Below, piece by piece: positions 27,671-37,182 of a stretch of 64,000 nucleotides of DNA. Position numbers and translations under genes: made by a program. The notes under the pieces were generated by a model. It searched no databases and was not told the DNA's origin. It saw only the letters and a program-made list of their open reading frames with translations. Numbering within the stretch: the stretch's first letter is position 1; each line of letters opens with the position of its first letter. Source of the DNA: Vibrio natriegens NBRC 15636 = ATCC 14048 = DSM 759 (GTDB taxonomy: Bacteria > Pseudomonadota > Gammaproteobacteria > Enterobacterales > Vibrionaceae). The stretch is from the NCBI RefSeq assembly GCF_035621455.1, contig NZ_CP141822.1, forward strand, positions 1,302,001-1,366,000, given 5' to 3'.

Positions 27671-29359
27671 TTAGAACGCAGTTCGCTTGTAACGACGGTA
27701 AACTGGTTGCCAGAACGACTGTTCAATCGCAACGTGAAGAGCTTCGTCGGTAATTTCTAGTGCCACACCTTGTTCAATGGCTTTTTTAGCGACAGCAAAA
27801 GCGATTTTCTTCGATACCAGGTGAATCTCTTCCAGTGGTGGAAGAAGTGCGCCGTGACCATTAATCGCTAATGGCGAACATGTCGCAAGTGCACGGCTAG
27901 ATTCCATCAGCATTTCATCAGTGACGCGTTTTGCGTTAACAGCAAGAACACCTAAGCCGATACCAGGGAAGATGTAGCTGTTGTTACACTGAGCAATCGG
28001 GTAGGTTTTTCCTTCGTGTACAACTGGAGCGAACGGGCTACCAGTTGCAACCAACGCTTCGCCATTGGTCCAACGAATGATGTCGTTTGGTGTTGCTTCT
28101 ACACGACTGGTTGGGTTTGATAGCGGGAACACGATAGGGCGCTTACAGTGTTTGTGCATCTCTTCGATGACTTCTTGGCTAAATAGGCCAGGTGCACCAG
28201 ATACACCAACAAGCACAGTCGGCTTCGCGTTACGCATTACGTCTAGTAGTGAGTAACCAGTGCCTTCATTTTCCCACTCTTTGGTATTTTCATGTTTTTG
28301 TACCAATCGCTGTTGGAAATCAAGAAGGTTTGGCATGCCTTCCTGAAGTAGGCCCCAACGGTCAACCATGTAAACCTGAGAGCGAGCCTGTTGGTCAGAA
28401 ATGCCTTCTGAAACCATTTGAGCGATGATCGCTTCTGCAATACCACAGCCAGCAGAGCCTGCACCCAAGAAGGTAATACGCTGTTGAGAAAGCTTAGTGC
28501 CAGCAGCCTTACACGCAGCAAGCAGTGAGCCAACTGTTACCGCAGCGGTTCCTTGGATATCGTCGTTGAAGCAGCAAACACGGTCTTTGTAACGTTCAAG
28601 AAGAGGCATCGCATTCTTTTGTGCGAAATCTTCGAACTGGATTAAAGCATCAGGCCAGCGGCGTTGTACCGCTTGCATGAACTCTTCAACAAACGCGTCG
28701 TATTCTGCACCTGTGATACGAGGGTGGCGCCAACCCATGTACATTGGATCAGCCAAACGCTGAGGGTTGTTCGTGCCGACATCCAGTACGATTGGTAGTG
28801 TGTAAGCTGGACTAATACCACCACAAGCGGTGTAAAGAGCAAGTTTACCGATAGGAATGCCCATACCACCGATGCCCTGGTCGCCCAAACCTAGAATACG
28901 TTCACCGTCGGTAACAACAATCACTTTTACGTTGTGGTTTGCTGCGTTATTTAGCAGGTCATCAATGCGGTCACGATTAGGGTAAGAAATGAAAAGGCCA
29001 CGGCCGCGACGGTAAATATTGGAGAAGTTCTCACAAGCTGCGCCAACGGTTGGCGTGTAGATGATTGGCATCATCTCAGAAACGTGGTTTTGTACTAAGC
29101 GGTAGAATAGCGTTTCGTTGGTATCTTGAATGTTACGTAGATAAATGTGTTTATCCATGTCACTTTCGAAACCTTTGTACTGTTGGTAAGCACGTTCTAC
29201 TTGTTCTTGTATGGTTTCAGTGGCTTCAGGTAGCAAGCCCTCTAAGTTGAATGAGCTGCGTTCTTCGGCAGAAAAAGCACTGCCTTTATTCAAAAGAGGA
29301 GTTGCCATAAGAGCGGGTCCCGCATACGAGATATATAGCGGGCGTTTATCGTTGTTCAT
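27671..29359 (-). CDS. maeA: NAD-dependent malic enzyme (MaeA/SfcA)
   Basis: 562 residues. Oxidative decarboxylation of malate to pyruvate with NAD. N-terminal malic domain with [20 protein letters not shown] and [29 protein letters not shown]; metal/substrate motif [13 protein letters not shown]; nucleotide-binding [16 protein letters not shown]-terminal [15 protein letters not shown] and [15 protein letters not shown] 29359 ([17 protein letters not shown]) is preceded by AAGG and matches family length; the frame is open 12 codons further upstream. With the dicarboxylate transporter nearby it supports growth on C4 acids. Confidence 0.95.
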   Translation of the reverse strand: MNNDKRPLYISYAGPALMATPLLNKGSAFSAEERSSFNLEGLLPEATETIQEQVERAYQQYKGFESDMDKHIYLRNIQDTNETLFYRLVQNHVSEMMPIIYTPTVGAACENFSNIYRRGRGLFISYPNRDRIDDLLNNAANHNVKVIVVTDGERILGLGDQGIGGMGIPIGKLALYTACGGISPAYTLPIVLDVGTNNPQRLADPMYMGWRHPRITGAEYDAFVEEFMQAVQRRWPDALIQFEDFAQKNAMPLLERYKDRVCCFNDDIQGTAAVTVGSLLAACKAAGTKLSQQRITFLGAGSAGCGIAEAIIAQMVSEGISDQQARSQVYMVDRWGLLQEGMPNLLDFQQRLVQKHENTKEWENEGTGYSLLDVMRNAKPTVLVGVSGAPGLFSQEVIEEMHKHCKRPIVFPLSNPTSRVEATPNDIIRWTNGEALVATGSPFAPVVHEGKTYPIAQCNNSYIFPGIGLGVLAVNAKRVTDEMLMESSRALATCSPLAINGHGALLPPLEEIHLVSKKIAFAVAKKAIEQGVALEITDEALHVAIEQSFWQPVYRRYKRTAF

Positions 29360-29560
29360 TTGGAGCCTTATGTAGGGTTGAAGGATGCGCGCCAAATTTT
29401 AACGGTTTCCGACTTTAGTTGTAAACATTCGTTGATGCACATCAAGGTAATGTTGCAATAAAATTCACGTCTGGTGGAAATTTATACTCAAAAGAAGTCA
29501 TCCAGAGGGTTTCAAAGTCGCGTGATTCTCTCTCAAACAAGTATCTCGACGTTATTTGGG

Positions 29561-29566
29561 TATAAT
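29561..29566 (+). promoter_or_regulatory. -10 box of the helicase gene
   Basis: TATAAT, a perfect -10 box, 32 bases upstream of the helicase ATG at 29599. No good -35 box lies at 17 bases. Confidence 0.5.
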
Positions 29567-29598
29567 GCCCCTCATTATCAGAACAAACCCCGTATCCT

Positions 29599-31953
29599 AT
29601 GTCTCTATTACCTATCGATACCCTAAAAGATGAATTTGATCAGAACCTGAAACACGCTCACCTTGTTGTAGAAGCTGAAACTGGTTCGGGTAAATCAACT
29701 CGCTTACCACTTTGGGCTGCTGGCCATGGCCGTGTTTTAGTGATTGAACCGCGCCGAATAGCCTGTACGTCATTGGCGGAGTTTCTTGCGCAGCAATCAG
29801 GTGAGTCGGTCGGTGGGAAAATTGGCTATGCGATTAAGCTACATTCTTATTTTGATGAAAATACGCAAGTGGTTTTTGTTACGCCAGGTGTTGCGCTACG
29901 TTGGTTTGCAGAAGACAAGCTGGCAAGCTTCGATATCGTAATGGTCGATGAATTTCATGAACGCCGTTGGGACATTGATCTCCTTACCGCGATTTTGAAA
30001 CAGGAAAATCGTCACCGTCTTATTGTCACTTCTGCCACTTTAGAGGGAGAGAAGCTTGCTGATTATTTACAGGCTAAACGTCTTCGCTCTGAAGGGCGTT
30101 GCTTCCCAGTTTCAGTGACATATCGAAGCGCTGATAGCCGTTATCTTCCGAACAAAAAAGGCTGTGAGAATGATGTTGTTCGAGCAGTTAAAGAAGCGTT
30201 GGAGGACGAAGAGGGAGACATTCTGGTATTTCTTCCTGGTCGTAAAGAGATCACTCAGTGTGCCCAGATGCTGCAAAGTCTGGAAAGTGTATTGGTGGTA
30301 AAGCTTCATGCTTCTGTGAGTGATGACGAGCGCAATCGTGCATTAACCATCCAAAGTCAGCGAAAGGTCGTGCTTGCTACTAATGTGGCTGAAACGTCGC
30401 TAACCATTCCAAACATTCGAGTCGTGATTGATAGCGGGCTCGAAAGACGAACTGTGCAGCGTAATGGTCGCACGGCATTAACGTTAAGCAACATTTCCAA
30501 AGCCAGTGCTGAACAGCGAATGGGACGAGCAGGTCGTGTTGCACAAGGCACTTGCATAAGGCTATATGGAGAACATGCGCCTTTAGAACTCATTACGCCT
30601 CCCGAGCTGCACCGAGAAGAATTAGTCGAGCCGATGTTGGCCGCCGCTTGCTGCGGATATCGTCTGGCAGAATTGTCTTTCCTCGATAGTGTCCCTGATA
30701 AATCATTGCATCTGGCATTTGAAAGCCTGAAAGCCATGGAAGCGGTTGATGAGCAAGGTGAGATTACCGAGCACGGAAGAAAAGTATATCCATTACCGAT
30801 TGATGCCTTATTTGCTGATTTAGTGACCCGTATTCAGACCAGACCCGAAAAAGAGGCCATGGTTGATTTAGCGGCTGCGTTGTCGGTTCCTGCGCAGCTA
30901 TATCAGTTGCAAAGTGGCGACGTTGCGGAGGCTTTGGCACTAGAGGAGCCTACGGGGTGTGATGCTTCTCTGATGATTCGTTTAGTTCGCGGCGACAAGT
31001 TACCAGGCATCACAGTCGATTCAAGTGTGCTGGAAGAAGCGCAGGGCCTTGCTAAGCAAATGCGGGAGCTATTCGAATTACCGCAACTGGAAGTCGCATC
31101 AAGATATCGGCGCGAATCACTTTGCTATGCCATAGCGGAAATTCACCCTGAACTGGTGTTTGTTCGCAGAGAGCGCCGTCGAGATGCTTTAGGGAACGGC
31201 GTTATGGAGATGGTAGTAGGGCGCAATAGCCGTTTCCCCGAAAAAGAGCAAGCCGCGTTAGTGCTGGATAGCCATAGTGTGCCCGGCAGAGGTGTTAAGC
31301 AGACGCTTAATCTTGCTTCGGTGATGATGCCAGCGCCATTATCGCTCATTAAAGACCTCAGCTTGGGAGAGTGGCAACAAGGCGAAACCAATTATGAAGA
31401 AGAATCACCACGGGCAACCATGAGCCTGGTGTACGCTGGTCGGACTGTCGTGACCGAGTTTCAGGCGTTACAAGGGGACGTTGCCATTCAATCTATCGTA
31501 GAGATGATCGAAGATGAAACGTTAATGCCGGGGTTTGCGCCATTAAGAAAACAGCAAATTCTGCATTGGCAGTTATACAACGCACTGGGGTTAAATCAAC
31601 AAACGACCGGCCTCGAAGGATTGGAATCTCTCACTTTTACCGATTGGTTAGCCGAGCAACTGCAAACACTGGGGGTCGAATCAGTTGAAGATATGGCGTT
31701 ATTCGATGCCGATGATCTGCCTTTTGCCGGAGTACCTGAATGGGAATACGAGGATTTCGCGCAGAAATTCCCTCTGAAATTATTGCTTGCCGAACTCAAG
31801 CTTGATGTGGAGTACTTTGCCAGCCGCAAACTTGTCCATGTTGTTTATAGTGAAGGGAGTCGAAAGGGCGATCCGAAGCGCTGGGAACTGCCACGTTGGT
31901 CGGGTTGGAAAGTGCAATATAAGAAAGCCAGCCGCGTCATTGATGTGAAGTAA
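29599..31953 (+). CDS. DEAH/RHA-type ATP-dependent helicase, HrpB-like
   Basis: 784 residues. Motif I AETGSGKST (residues 27-35), motif II reads DEFHER instead of DEAH, motif III VTSATLEG, motif VI QRMGRAGR. A winged-helix/ratchet-type C-terminal half and an HrpB_C-like end follow (REERRRDA-type, VYAGRTVVTEFQALQGD, DPKRWELPRWSGWKVQYKKASRVIDVK). It resembles HrpA/HrpB RNA helicases; the closest named relative is uncertain and Vibrio genomes usually also carry a canonical HrpB. ATG 29599 directly follows a CCCCGTATCCT stretch with no strong ribosome binding site. Monocistronic. Role unknown. Confidence 0.85.
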   Translation: MSLLPIDTLKDEFDQNLKHAHLVVEAETGSGKSTRLPLWAAGHGRVLVIEPRRIACTSLAEFLAQQSGESVGGKIGYAIKLHSYFDENTQVVFVTPGVALRWFAEDKLASFDIVMVDEFHERRWDIDLLTAILKQENRHRLIVTSATLEGEKLADYLQAKRLRSEGRCFPVSVTYRSADSRYLPNKKGCENDVVRAVKEALEDEEGDILVFLPGRKEITQCAQMLQSLESVLVVKLHASVSDDERNRALTIQSQRKVVLATNVAETSLTIPNIRVVIDSGLERRTVQRNGRTALTLSNISKASAEQRMGRAGRVAQGTCIRLYGEHAPLELITPPELHREELVEPMLAAACCGYRLAELSFLDSVPDKSLHLAFESLKAMEAVDEQGEITEHGRKVYPLPIDALFADLVTRIQTRPEKEAMVDLAAALSVPAQLYQLQSGDVAEALALEEPTGCDASLMIRLVRGDKLPGITVDSSVLEEAQGLAKQMRELFELPQLEVASRYRRESLCYAIAEIHPELVFVRRERRRDALGNGVMEMVVGRNSRFPEKEQAALVLDSHSVPGRGVKQTLNLASVMMPAPLSLIKDLSLGEWQQGETNYEEESPRATMSLVYAGRTVVTEFQALQGDVAIQSIVEMIEDETLMPGFAPLRKQQILHWQLYNALGLNQQTTGLEGLESLTFTDWLAEQLQTLGVESVEDMALFDADDLPFAGVPEWEYEDFAQKFPLKLLLAELKLDVEYFASRKLVHVVYSEGSRKGDPKRWELPRWSGWKVQYKKASRVIDVK

Positions 31954-32239
31954 TAACGATTTTATATCTTAGTTATACGAGTTTATTTTCTTTGTGAATG
32001 CCTGTTGATTAAGTATTGATATATTGAATATTTATGGGGTTGTTTCTTTTTTAAATTGAAATATTAATCAATTGGTTGCGTATATAGAAAAGCTGTACAT
32101 TACTTGTTACAAGGCTGGTTTTAATATTTCTTTTTGACGGTAAATTAGGGCATAAAAGACTATTCTCTTATATCCCATTGCTATATCAAAATAGTTGAAC
32201 GATAGTTGGTATATCTCAATTTGAGTGTCGGAGCATAAA
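31954..32239. other. A/T-rich intergenic region before a small hypothetical gene
   Basis: About 285 A/T-rich bases. No ORF or terminator of note. It must contain the promoter of the gene at 32240 and the 3' end of the helicase transcript. Confidence 0.4.
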
Positions 32240-32617
32240 ATGGATCAACAAAATAAAACATGCATTGAATTCGACTACACCAGTTTTCTAGGGGCTACTG
32301 CAAGTAAAAAGTGGACCTTCCTAGACGCGTTTGCCACCATCGCCCCCATCTTTGGTCTGATGTGGAAAAAGAACCTTGCAGAGCTCAGTGAGCCACAAGA
32401 CCGTCTATGGGACGCCGCATTAAAGTCCATGTCTTCACGTCATAGTGACGAGTCGAATCTTGTCGAGTTAACTCGACTTGCAAAAGGTGAAGGGATAGAA
32501 GAACTGCGTGTTGTCATGCCATATTCGTTAGACTTAAAGCAGATTGAGTATATTGAGTCGCGAAGCCATCTGAAAGTTGATGCAACAGAGCAAGAGATTC
32601 TAAACATCAAACTGTAA
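32240..32617 (+). CDS. Small conserved-looking hypothetical protein
   Basis: 125 residues, no family recognised. ATG 32240 (MDQQNKTCIEFDY) is preceded by CGGAG six bases away; the frame is open from a GTG five codons upstream. No signal peptide or membrane segment. The sequence has a hydrophobic segment FLDAFATIAPIFGLMW near residue 30 and a mixed alpha/beta C-terminus with ELRVVMPYSLDLKQIEYIESRS. Likely cytoplasmic and real, given good codon use and a clear ribosome binding site. Confidence 0.65.
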   Translation: MDQQNKTCIEFDYTSFLGATASKKWTFLDAFATIAPIFGLMWKKNLAELSEPQDRLWDAALKSMSSRHSDESNLVELTRLAKGEGIEELRVVMPYSLDLKQIEYIESRSHLKVDATEQEILNIKL

Positions 32618-32983
32618 GCCTGTCTTTCTCCATCCATGATTAGAGCGATCACCCTCTGGTTCGCTCTAGACCCCCATCAATACTGACTACTTTTTTGCGT
32701 TTGCCTACAGCCGTCAGTCAGCCTTTGCTCTGATACCTCAAATCCTCAAAAGTCACGGTGCGGCTTTATATGCACTATATTTAGCATGTTCTTTATGTGC
32801 AGCAATCTAATTGTCACAACTATCTTCTAACTTAATGCTCTTGGTTAACTGATTAGACCAGATTGTCAGCGGCATGGGTTAGTAACTTATCTTCAGTGAA
32901 TCAATAAGATAAGTCATGCTCATCGACTACGGACAGTTAGGTGAAAACTAATAACAAAACAAACAATAATAAAGGAAGTGAGT
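32618..32983. other. Intergenic region before the phosphatase gene, with two inverted repeats
   Basis: TAGAGCGA (32641-32648) / TCGCTCTA (32661-32668) forms an 8 bp hairpin after the small gene but lacks a T tract. ACTTATCTT (32885-32893) / AAGATAAGT (32906-32914) is a perfect 9 bp inverted repeat with a 12-base spacer, about 70 bases before the phosphatase start, and could be an operator. No clear Pho box was found. Confidence 0.45.
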
Positions 32984-34657
32984 ATGTCTATTTCTCGTCG
33001 AGATTTCATGAAAGCAGTTTCTTCGACCGCAGTTACAGCCGGGCTCATTGGCTGTGGTAGTGATAGCTCTGAATTAGTAGTGGGTTCCTTTGATCATGGC
33101 GTCGCCAGTGGCGATCCGACTCAAACTCAAGTCATCATTTGGACGCGTGTTACCACGGATGCTGACTATGCTGATGTGACATGGCAAGTTGCCTCAGATG
33201 AGGGCTTTTCAGATGTGGTACAAAGTGGTGTGTTCACTACGGATACCAGTCGTGATTTTACCGTAAAAGTCGACGTTAAAAACCTCAACCCGAATACTCA
33301 CTATTACTACCGTTTTATGGTGGGTGAGGTGGTAAGCGGAGTCGGAGAGACCAAAACTCTACCGGATGAAAGTGTCGAACAGGCATCAATGGCGGTTGTG
33401 TCTTGCGCAAATTATCCGGCTGGGTATTTCAATGTCTATCGCGAGATTTTAAATCAGCACGAAGAGGCTTCATTTGATGTAGTGCTTCATTTAGGGGACT
33501 ACATCTATGAATACGGTGCTGGTGGGTATGCCAGTGAAGACGCTGAGACGTTAGATCGAGTGGCAAGTAAAGGCACGGAGTGTGTGACGTTAGATGACTA
33601 CCGAAAACGATACGCCCAATATCGCCAAGATGCTGATCTTCAGGCGTTACATGCGAAATTACCGATGATCGCGGTATGGGATGACCACGAACTCGCGAAT
33701 GATGCGTGGAAAGAAGGCGCCGAAAACCATCAAGATGACGAAGGCAGTTTTAATGACAGACGCGCAGCGGCAGCGGCGGCGTGGACTGAGTGGTTGCCCG
33801 TACGAGAGAATAGCTATTCAAGTATGCTGATCTATCGCCAGTTCTCCTTTGGTAACTTAGTGAACTTGATGATGCTCGATACTCGATTAGTTGGTCGTGA
33901 TGAGCCATTGGATTACTTTTCGTTAAGTGAACCAAGCATAGAAGCCATTGCAGGCTTGGTCGCTGAGTCACGAAGTGTCGACAGAGAGCTACTTGGCTCT
34001 GATCAACTGGCTTGGTTGATGAATGAATTTACGACGAGTAATGCCAAATGGAATGTATTGGGGCAACAAGTTCTGATGTCTAAAATGGAGTTACCAAGCT
34101 CTGTCATGACTGCGATGTTCCAACTGTTTACCGCGACCGAAGATCAGCAAGCCGCGGCTTTATTGGCCGTGAATACAGCCATTACCAACTATCTGTCTGA
34201 CCCAAGTTCAGATCCCGTCTCTTTGCCTTATAATCTGGATGCTTGGGATGGTTACTACGTAGAGCGAGAGAAAGTTTACCAATTAGCGAATGCAAGTGCG
34301 GGCAATTTTGTCTGTTTAGCGGGCGATACGCACAATGCATGGGCAAGTGCTTTGCATGACATTTCAGGTACTCCTGTCGGTGTTGAATTTGCAACCAGCT
34401 CAGTCAGTTCACCGGGTTTGGAAGCGTATTTAGCTATGGACTCAGCAGTAACTGCCCAAATGGAGTTCACGTTGCCGCATTTAGTATCAGAGTTAAAGTG
34501 GACAGATATTAAACAACGGGGCTTTATGCGAGTGACGTTTACGCCTGATAATGCGCAGTCGACTTGGTATTTTGTGTCGACCATTAAATCGAAAGACTAT
34601 CAGGTCACGACAAAGTCGGCCTCGACGACAGACGGTATTACGTTAAATATTGTTTAA
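32984..34657 (+). CDS. PhoD-like phosphatase, Tat-exported, possibly a lipoprotein
   Basis: 557 residues. The N-terminus has a Tat motif (SISRRDFMKAVSSTAVTAGLIGC); the LIGC lipobox suggests a Tat lipoprotein anchored in the envelope. An N-terminal PhoD domain (GVASGDPTQTQVIIWTRV) is followed by the metallophosphatase domain with HLGDYIYEYG, WDDHELANDAW, FNDRRAAAAAAWTEWLPV, LMLDTRLVGRD and the C-terminal CLAGDTHNAWASAL. Known relatives are Ca2+/Fe3+ alkaline phosphatases or phosphodiesterases. ATG 32984 has AAAGGA seven bases upstream; GTG 32978 is the alternative. No PhoB box recognised, so phosphate control is not shown. Confidence 0.9.
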   Translation: MSISRRDFMKAVSSTAVTAGLIGCGSDSSELVVGSFDHGVASGDPTQTQVIIWTRVTTDADYADVTWQVASDEGFSDVVQSGVFTTDTSRDFTVKVDVKNLNPNTHYYYRFMVGEVVSGVGETKTLPDESVEQASMAVVSCANYPAGYFNVYREILNQHEEASFDVVLHLGDYIYEYGAGGYASEDAETLDRVASKGTECVTLDDYRKRYAQYRQDADLQALHAKLPMIAVWDDHELANDAWKEGAENHQDDEGSFNDRRAAAAAAWTEWLPVRENSYSSMLIYRQFSFGNLVNLMMLDTRLVGRDEPLDYFSLSEPSIEAIAGLVAESRSVDRELLGSDQLAWLMNEFTTSNAKWNVLGQQVLMSKMELPSSVMTAMFQLFTATEDQQAAALLAVNTAITNYLSDPSSDPVSLPYNLDAWDGYYVEREKVYQLANASAGNFVCLAGDTHNAWASALHDISGTPVGVEFATSSVSSPGLEAYLAMDSAVTAQMEFTLPHLVSELKWTDIKQRGFMRVTFTPDNAQSTWYFVSTIKSKDYQVTTKSASTTDGITLNIV

Positions 34658-34680
34658 CCGGGTTGAGTCACACAAAGAAA

Positions 34681-34704
34681 AAAGTCCGCATTTATGCGGA
34701 CTTT
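34681..34704. terminator. Bidirectional terminator between the phosphatase gene and purC
   Basis: AAAGTCCGCA / TGCGGACTTT with a TTTA loop; A run on the left and T-rich right flank. On the minus strand it has a strong T run for purC. Confidence 0.85.
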
Positions 34705-34739
34705 CTGTATCAATACACTTCAGTTGGCTATCGAACGTT

Positions 34740-35843
34740 TTAGTCGATTAACCCGTACTCTTTGCTAAGAACGTCAATGATCTCGGCTTTTGGATTTTCG
34801 CTTAGCGTAATTGGCTTACCAGTAATTTTTTCTGCAATACCAATGTAAGTCTTGGAAATATCCATCAATGAATCAACTGGCAGTTCGTTATCACGAGCTA
34901 GTGCTTCACGCTCAGGCATACGCTCTTTGTTCAGCAAGATATCTGGGTCAGGGAAGTGGTTCAACAGGAACTGACGGAAACCTTCTTTTGAGTTCTCAAC
35001 GATATTACCTGCTTGGTACTCTTTTGCATCCCAAATACGTGAAGAATCTGGCGTGCCAACTTCATCCATGTAAATCAGTTTTTCGTTGCCTGCAGCATCG
35101 TGAACGTAACCAAACTCAAACTTCGTATCGACAAAGATTTGATCAATCGCTTCTAGCGCATTGCTAATGACATTAAAGCCTTCTTTCAATAGCTTTTCGT
35201 AAAGTGCAATATCGTCTGCACTAGAGAAGTTAAATTCTTCGAAGTTATCTACGATGTTCTGACGAGTGATGTTTACGTCGTCTGCTTCTGGTACACCCGG
35301 GATACCTTTTAAAATGCCTTTGGTTGAAGGTGTCATCAATAACTCTGGTAGAGCTTTGTCTTTTTCCAAACCTTCAGGAAGCTGGATACCACAGAACTCG
35401 CGTTCACCATTTGCGTATGCGCGCCACATAGAACCTGTGATGTACTTACGGCAAATCGCTTCGATTTTAACTGGTTTTGCTTTCTGTACGATCCAAACGA
35501 ACGGGTGAGGAATATCTAAGATGTGGCTGTCAGCCAGGCCGTTGTCTTTAAATAGTTTGAACCAGTGGTTCGAGATCGCGTTTAATGCGGCACCTTTACC
35601 AGGCACACCTTTCAGACCGCCTTCTCCATGCCAAATGCAATCAAAAGCAGAAATACGGTCGCTGATCACCATGATCGCCAGAGGCGCGTCAGGGGCAACA
35701 TCGTATCCTTTTTCTTTGATCAGGCGGGCGCTGTCTTCTTCAGTTAACCAGTAAACTGAACGAACTTTACCGCTGTGAACGGGTTTGTGAGTGCGAATTG
35801 GCAGGTCGTCATTGACGGCAAGTACTTGATTAGCAAGGCTCAT
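34740..35843 (-). CDS. purC: SAICAR synthetase PurC
   Basis: 367 residues. Phosphoribosylaminoimidazole-succinocarboxamide synthase of purine synthesis. Motifs [47 protein letters not shown] and [13 protein letters not shown] are standard. This is the long Vibrio form (E. coli PurC is 237 aa); length and sequence match the V. parahaemolyticus type from memory. ATG 35843. A PurR box lies upstream. Confidence 0.96.
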   Translation of the reverse strand: MSLANQVLAVNDDLPIRTHKPVHSGKVRSVYWLTEEDSARLIKEKGYDVAPDAPLAIMVISDRISAFDCIWHGEGGLKGVPGKGAALNAISNHWFKLFKDNGLADSHILDIPHPFVWIVQKAKPVKIEAICRKYITGSMWRAYANGEREFCGIQLPEGLEKDKALPELLMTPSTKGILKGIPGVPEADDVNITRQNIVDNFEEFNFSSADDIALYEKLLKEGFNVISNALEAIDQIFVDTKFEFGYVHDAAGNEKLIYMDEVGTPDSSRIWDAKEYQAGNIVENSKEGFRQFLLNHFPDPDILLNKERMPEREALARDNELPVDSLMDISKTYIGIAEKITGKPITLSENPKAEIIDVLSKEYGLID

Positions 35844-35961
35844 TGCGACATTCCTATCATCTTAATCAAACGTCATAAAGAGAAGATATTCAGCCAAAGT
35901 AAGCAGCTGAATAAATCGAATGTGGGCATCATACCAGAACTATTTTAACTCGCCAGAGAAA

Positions 35962-35977
35962 AAGCAAACGTTTGCCT
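35962..35977 (-). promoter_or_regulatory. PurR operator of purC
   Basis: AAGCAAACGTTTGCCT matches the 16 bp PurR consensus (ANGCAANCGNTTNCNT) at every fixed base. It lies about 120 bases upstream of purC. Confidence 0.9.
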
Positions 35978-36003
35978 TATTTATTAATTCCCTAAGTCGC
36001 AGG

Positions 36004-36031
36004 TAAAAAAATGCCCCCATGGAATGGAGGC
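36004..36031 (-). terminator. Terminator of sulA
   Basis: On the minus strand GCCTCCAT / ATGGGGGC (one G-U pair) with a TCC loop is followed by seven T. It is about 30 bases past the sulA stop. Confidence 0.8.
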
Positions 36032-36060
36032 GAGATGCAGGATGGATAACGTCGAACTTG

Positions 36061-36453
36061 TTAGTGATACTGGTTTACTCTGCCTTCGACGAAAAAGACT
36101 TCACACTGATAACGTAGGCCAATATCACGCAGCATAGACTGATTCATCGGCGCTATGTCATTTGATGCGACAACCGCACTCGCGTTACCTGAGCGTATCG
36201 CTTTAACTACAATTTCGACTTCAGAAAGCTGTTGGGATGGCTTCATCTGAATGACGTTTTTACAACAAATATTGGAAGCAGTAAGCTGGTCAAAGTTGGG
36301 ACGAGGGCACTCGGACGTAAACAAAATCCATTGTTTCTGCTGAGACAGTACAGCCAGCTTAGAAAGAAGCTGGTTAGAAACATTCATGGGTTGAGTAGCT
36401 TGTGCCAGTACATTGTAACGAGAGTATGTTTGAGTTTGACTGTGTAGCTGCAT
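36061..36453 (-). CDS. sulA: SOS cell-division inhibitor SulA
   Basis: 130 residues. Binds FtsZ and blocks septation during the SOS response. It aligns with E. coli SulA (169 aa) in its conserved core: LLSKLAVLSQQKQWILFTS, NVIQMKPSQQLSEVEIVVKAIRSGNASAVVAS, and the C-terminal tail ending YH (VNQYH versus NLYH). The N-terminal and middle regions are shorter than in E. coli. A perfect LexA box at 36475-36490 lies directly upstream, which supports the assignment. ATG 36453. Protein-level similarity alone is moderate. Confidence 0.88.
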   Translation of the reverse strand: MQLHSQTQTYSRYNVLAQATQPMNVSNQLLSKLAVLSQQKQWILFTSECPRPNFDQLTASNICCKNVIQMKPSQQLSEVEIVVKAIRSGNASAVVASNDIAPMNQSMLRDIGLRYQCEVFFVEGRVNQYH

Positions 36454-36474
36454 CTTACTGTTCCTTTATACATG

Positions 36475-36490
36475 CTGTATGTCTATACAG
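36475..36490 (-). promoter_or_regulatory. LexA box of sulA
   Basis: CTGTATGTCTATACAG fits CTGT-N8-ACAG and is palindromic for most positions. It lies 22 bases upstream of the sulA start, so it overlaps the expected promoter. Confidence 0.92.
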
Positions 36491-36677
36491 TAGTTTGTTT
36501 TAAGGGATCGATCAACTGGTTTTTATGCTTTTTGAAGCAATGCAATTTCGTCTTTTTACTGGAGTTTTTATTTAAAATATTGAAATATAAAGATTTAAAT
36601 TTTAGATGATATGTTTGGTACGGCTTACGAAATGTGAAGTAACTAACAATATTGGTGGGGCATCAAGGAAAGAAAAC

Positions 36678-36726
36678 TACTGTATATACAGTGGTTATGA
36701 TCAGTCTATACAGTACTTTTTACTGT
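36678..36726. promoter_or_regulatory. Cluster of TACTGT/ACAGTA palindromes upstream of sulA
   Basis: TACTGTATATACAGTG (36678-36693), TCTATACAGTA (36705-36715) and the inverted repeat ACAGTA-N5-TACTGT (36710-36726) share the same half-site as a LexA box but with spacers of 4 or 5 bases between the CTGT and ACAG elements. They lie about 200 bases upstream of the real LexA box, in a 366-base region without a gene. The binding factor is unknown. Confidence 0.5.
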
Positions 36727-36768
36727 GTTTGGCGGGTTCTCCATGGCAGTGGAGGTGAGCAGATAACA

Positions 36769-36793
36769 AAAAAGCGCCTATGAGGCGCCTTTA
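36769..36793 (-). terminator. Terminator of the small zinc-finger-like gene
   Basis: On the minus strand AGGCGC / GCGCCT-type stem (AAAGGCGCCT ... AGGCGCTTTTTT) followed by a T run, about 30 bases past the stop. Confidence 0.75.
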
Positions 36794-36819
36794 GAAATCA
36801 GTTCCATTGATTTGAGTTT

Positions 36820-37005
36820 TCAGCTTGCACGTTGAGACATACGCTCACGCATTTGCAATTCACCTTGGTTGAATAGGCGGACATCGATTTTCGCCATATC
36901 GTAACAAGATTGACATGAATTGTGATGTTTACCATCTACATAGTCATGTCGCGTGATAAGAGCTGGTTTCTTACACCAATCACAGGTGCCTTCTTCAGTG
37001 AACAT
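36820..37005 (-). CDS. Small four-cysteine (zinc-ribbon-like) protein
   Basis: 61 residues. CDWC near residue 8 and CQSC near residue 31 form two Cys-x-x-Cys knuckles about 20 residues apart, so a zinc ribbon is likely. ATG 37005 (MFTEEGTCDWCKK) has GGGGAG eight bases upstream; the frame is open to 37074 but the extension lacks a ribosome binding site. Function unknown. Own terminator. Confidence 0.75.
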   Translation of the reverse strand: MFTEEGTCDWCKKPALITRHDYVDGKHHNSCQSCYDMAKIDVRLFNQGELQMRERMSQRAS

Positions 37006-37182
37006 TGATTTTTCTCCCCACCTAGAAAAATTAGAGTCTTTAGGTGTTATTTTTCGCAGCACATTATGACACAAGTAAGTGGGGAAGGTTAAATGTCTGT
37101 TAATTGTTTTGAGAAGGAAATCGATTGCAGCTCCCTGTTTGTGGGGGCTGAAAGGTTGTGGTTTCTAATGATTATTGAAAAT

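Noticed and set aside
27671..29359. Thought of the malic enzyme as NADP-type (MaeB)
   Set aside because: Length of 562 without the C-terminal phosphotransacetylase-like domain, and motifs match MaeA/SfcA.
32820..32900. Pho box before the PhoD-like gene
   Set aside because: Segments such as TTGTCA occur but do not form two 7-base direct repeats with 4-base spacing; no convincing match.
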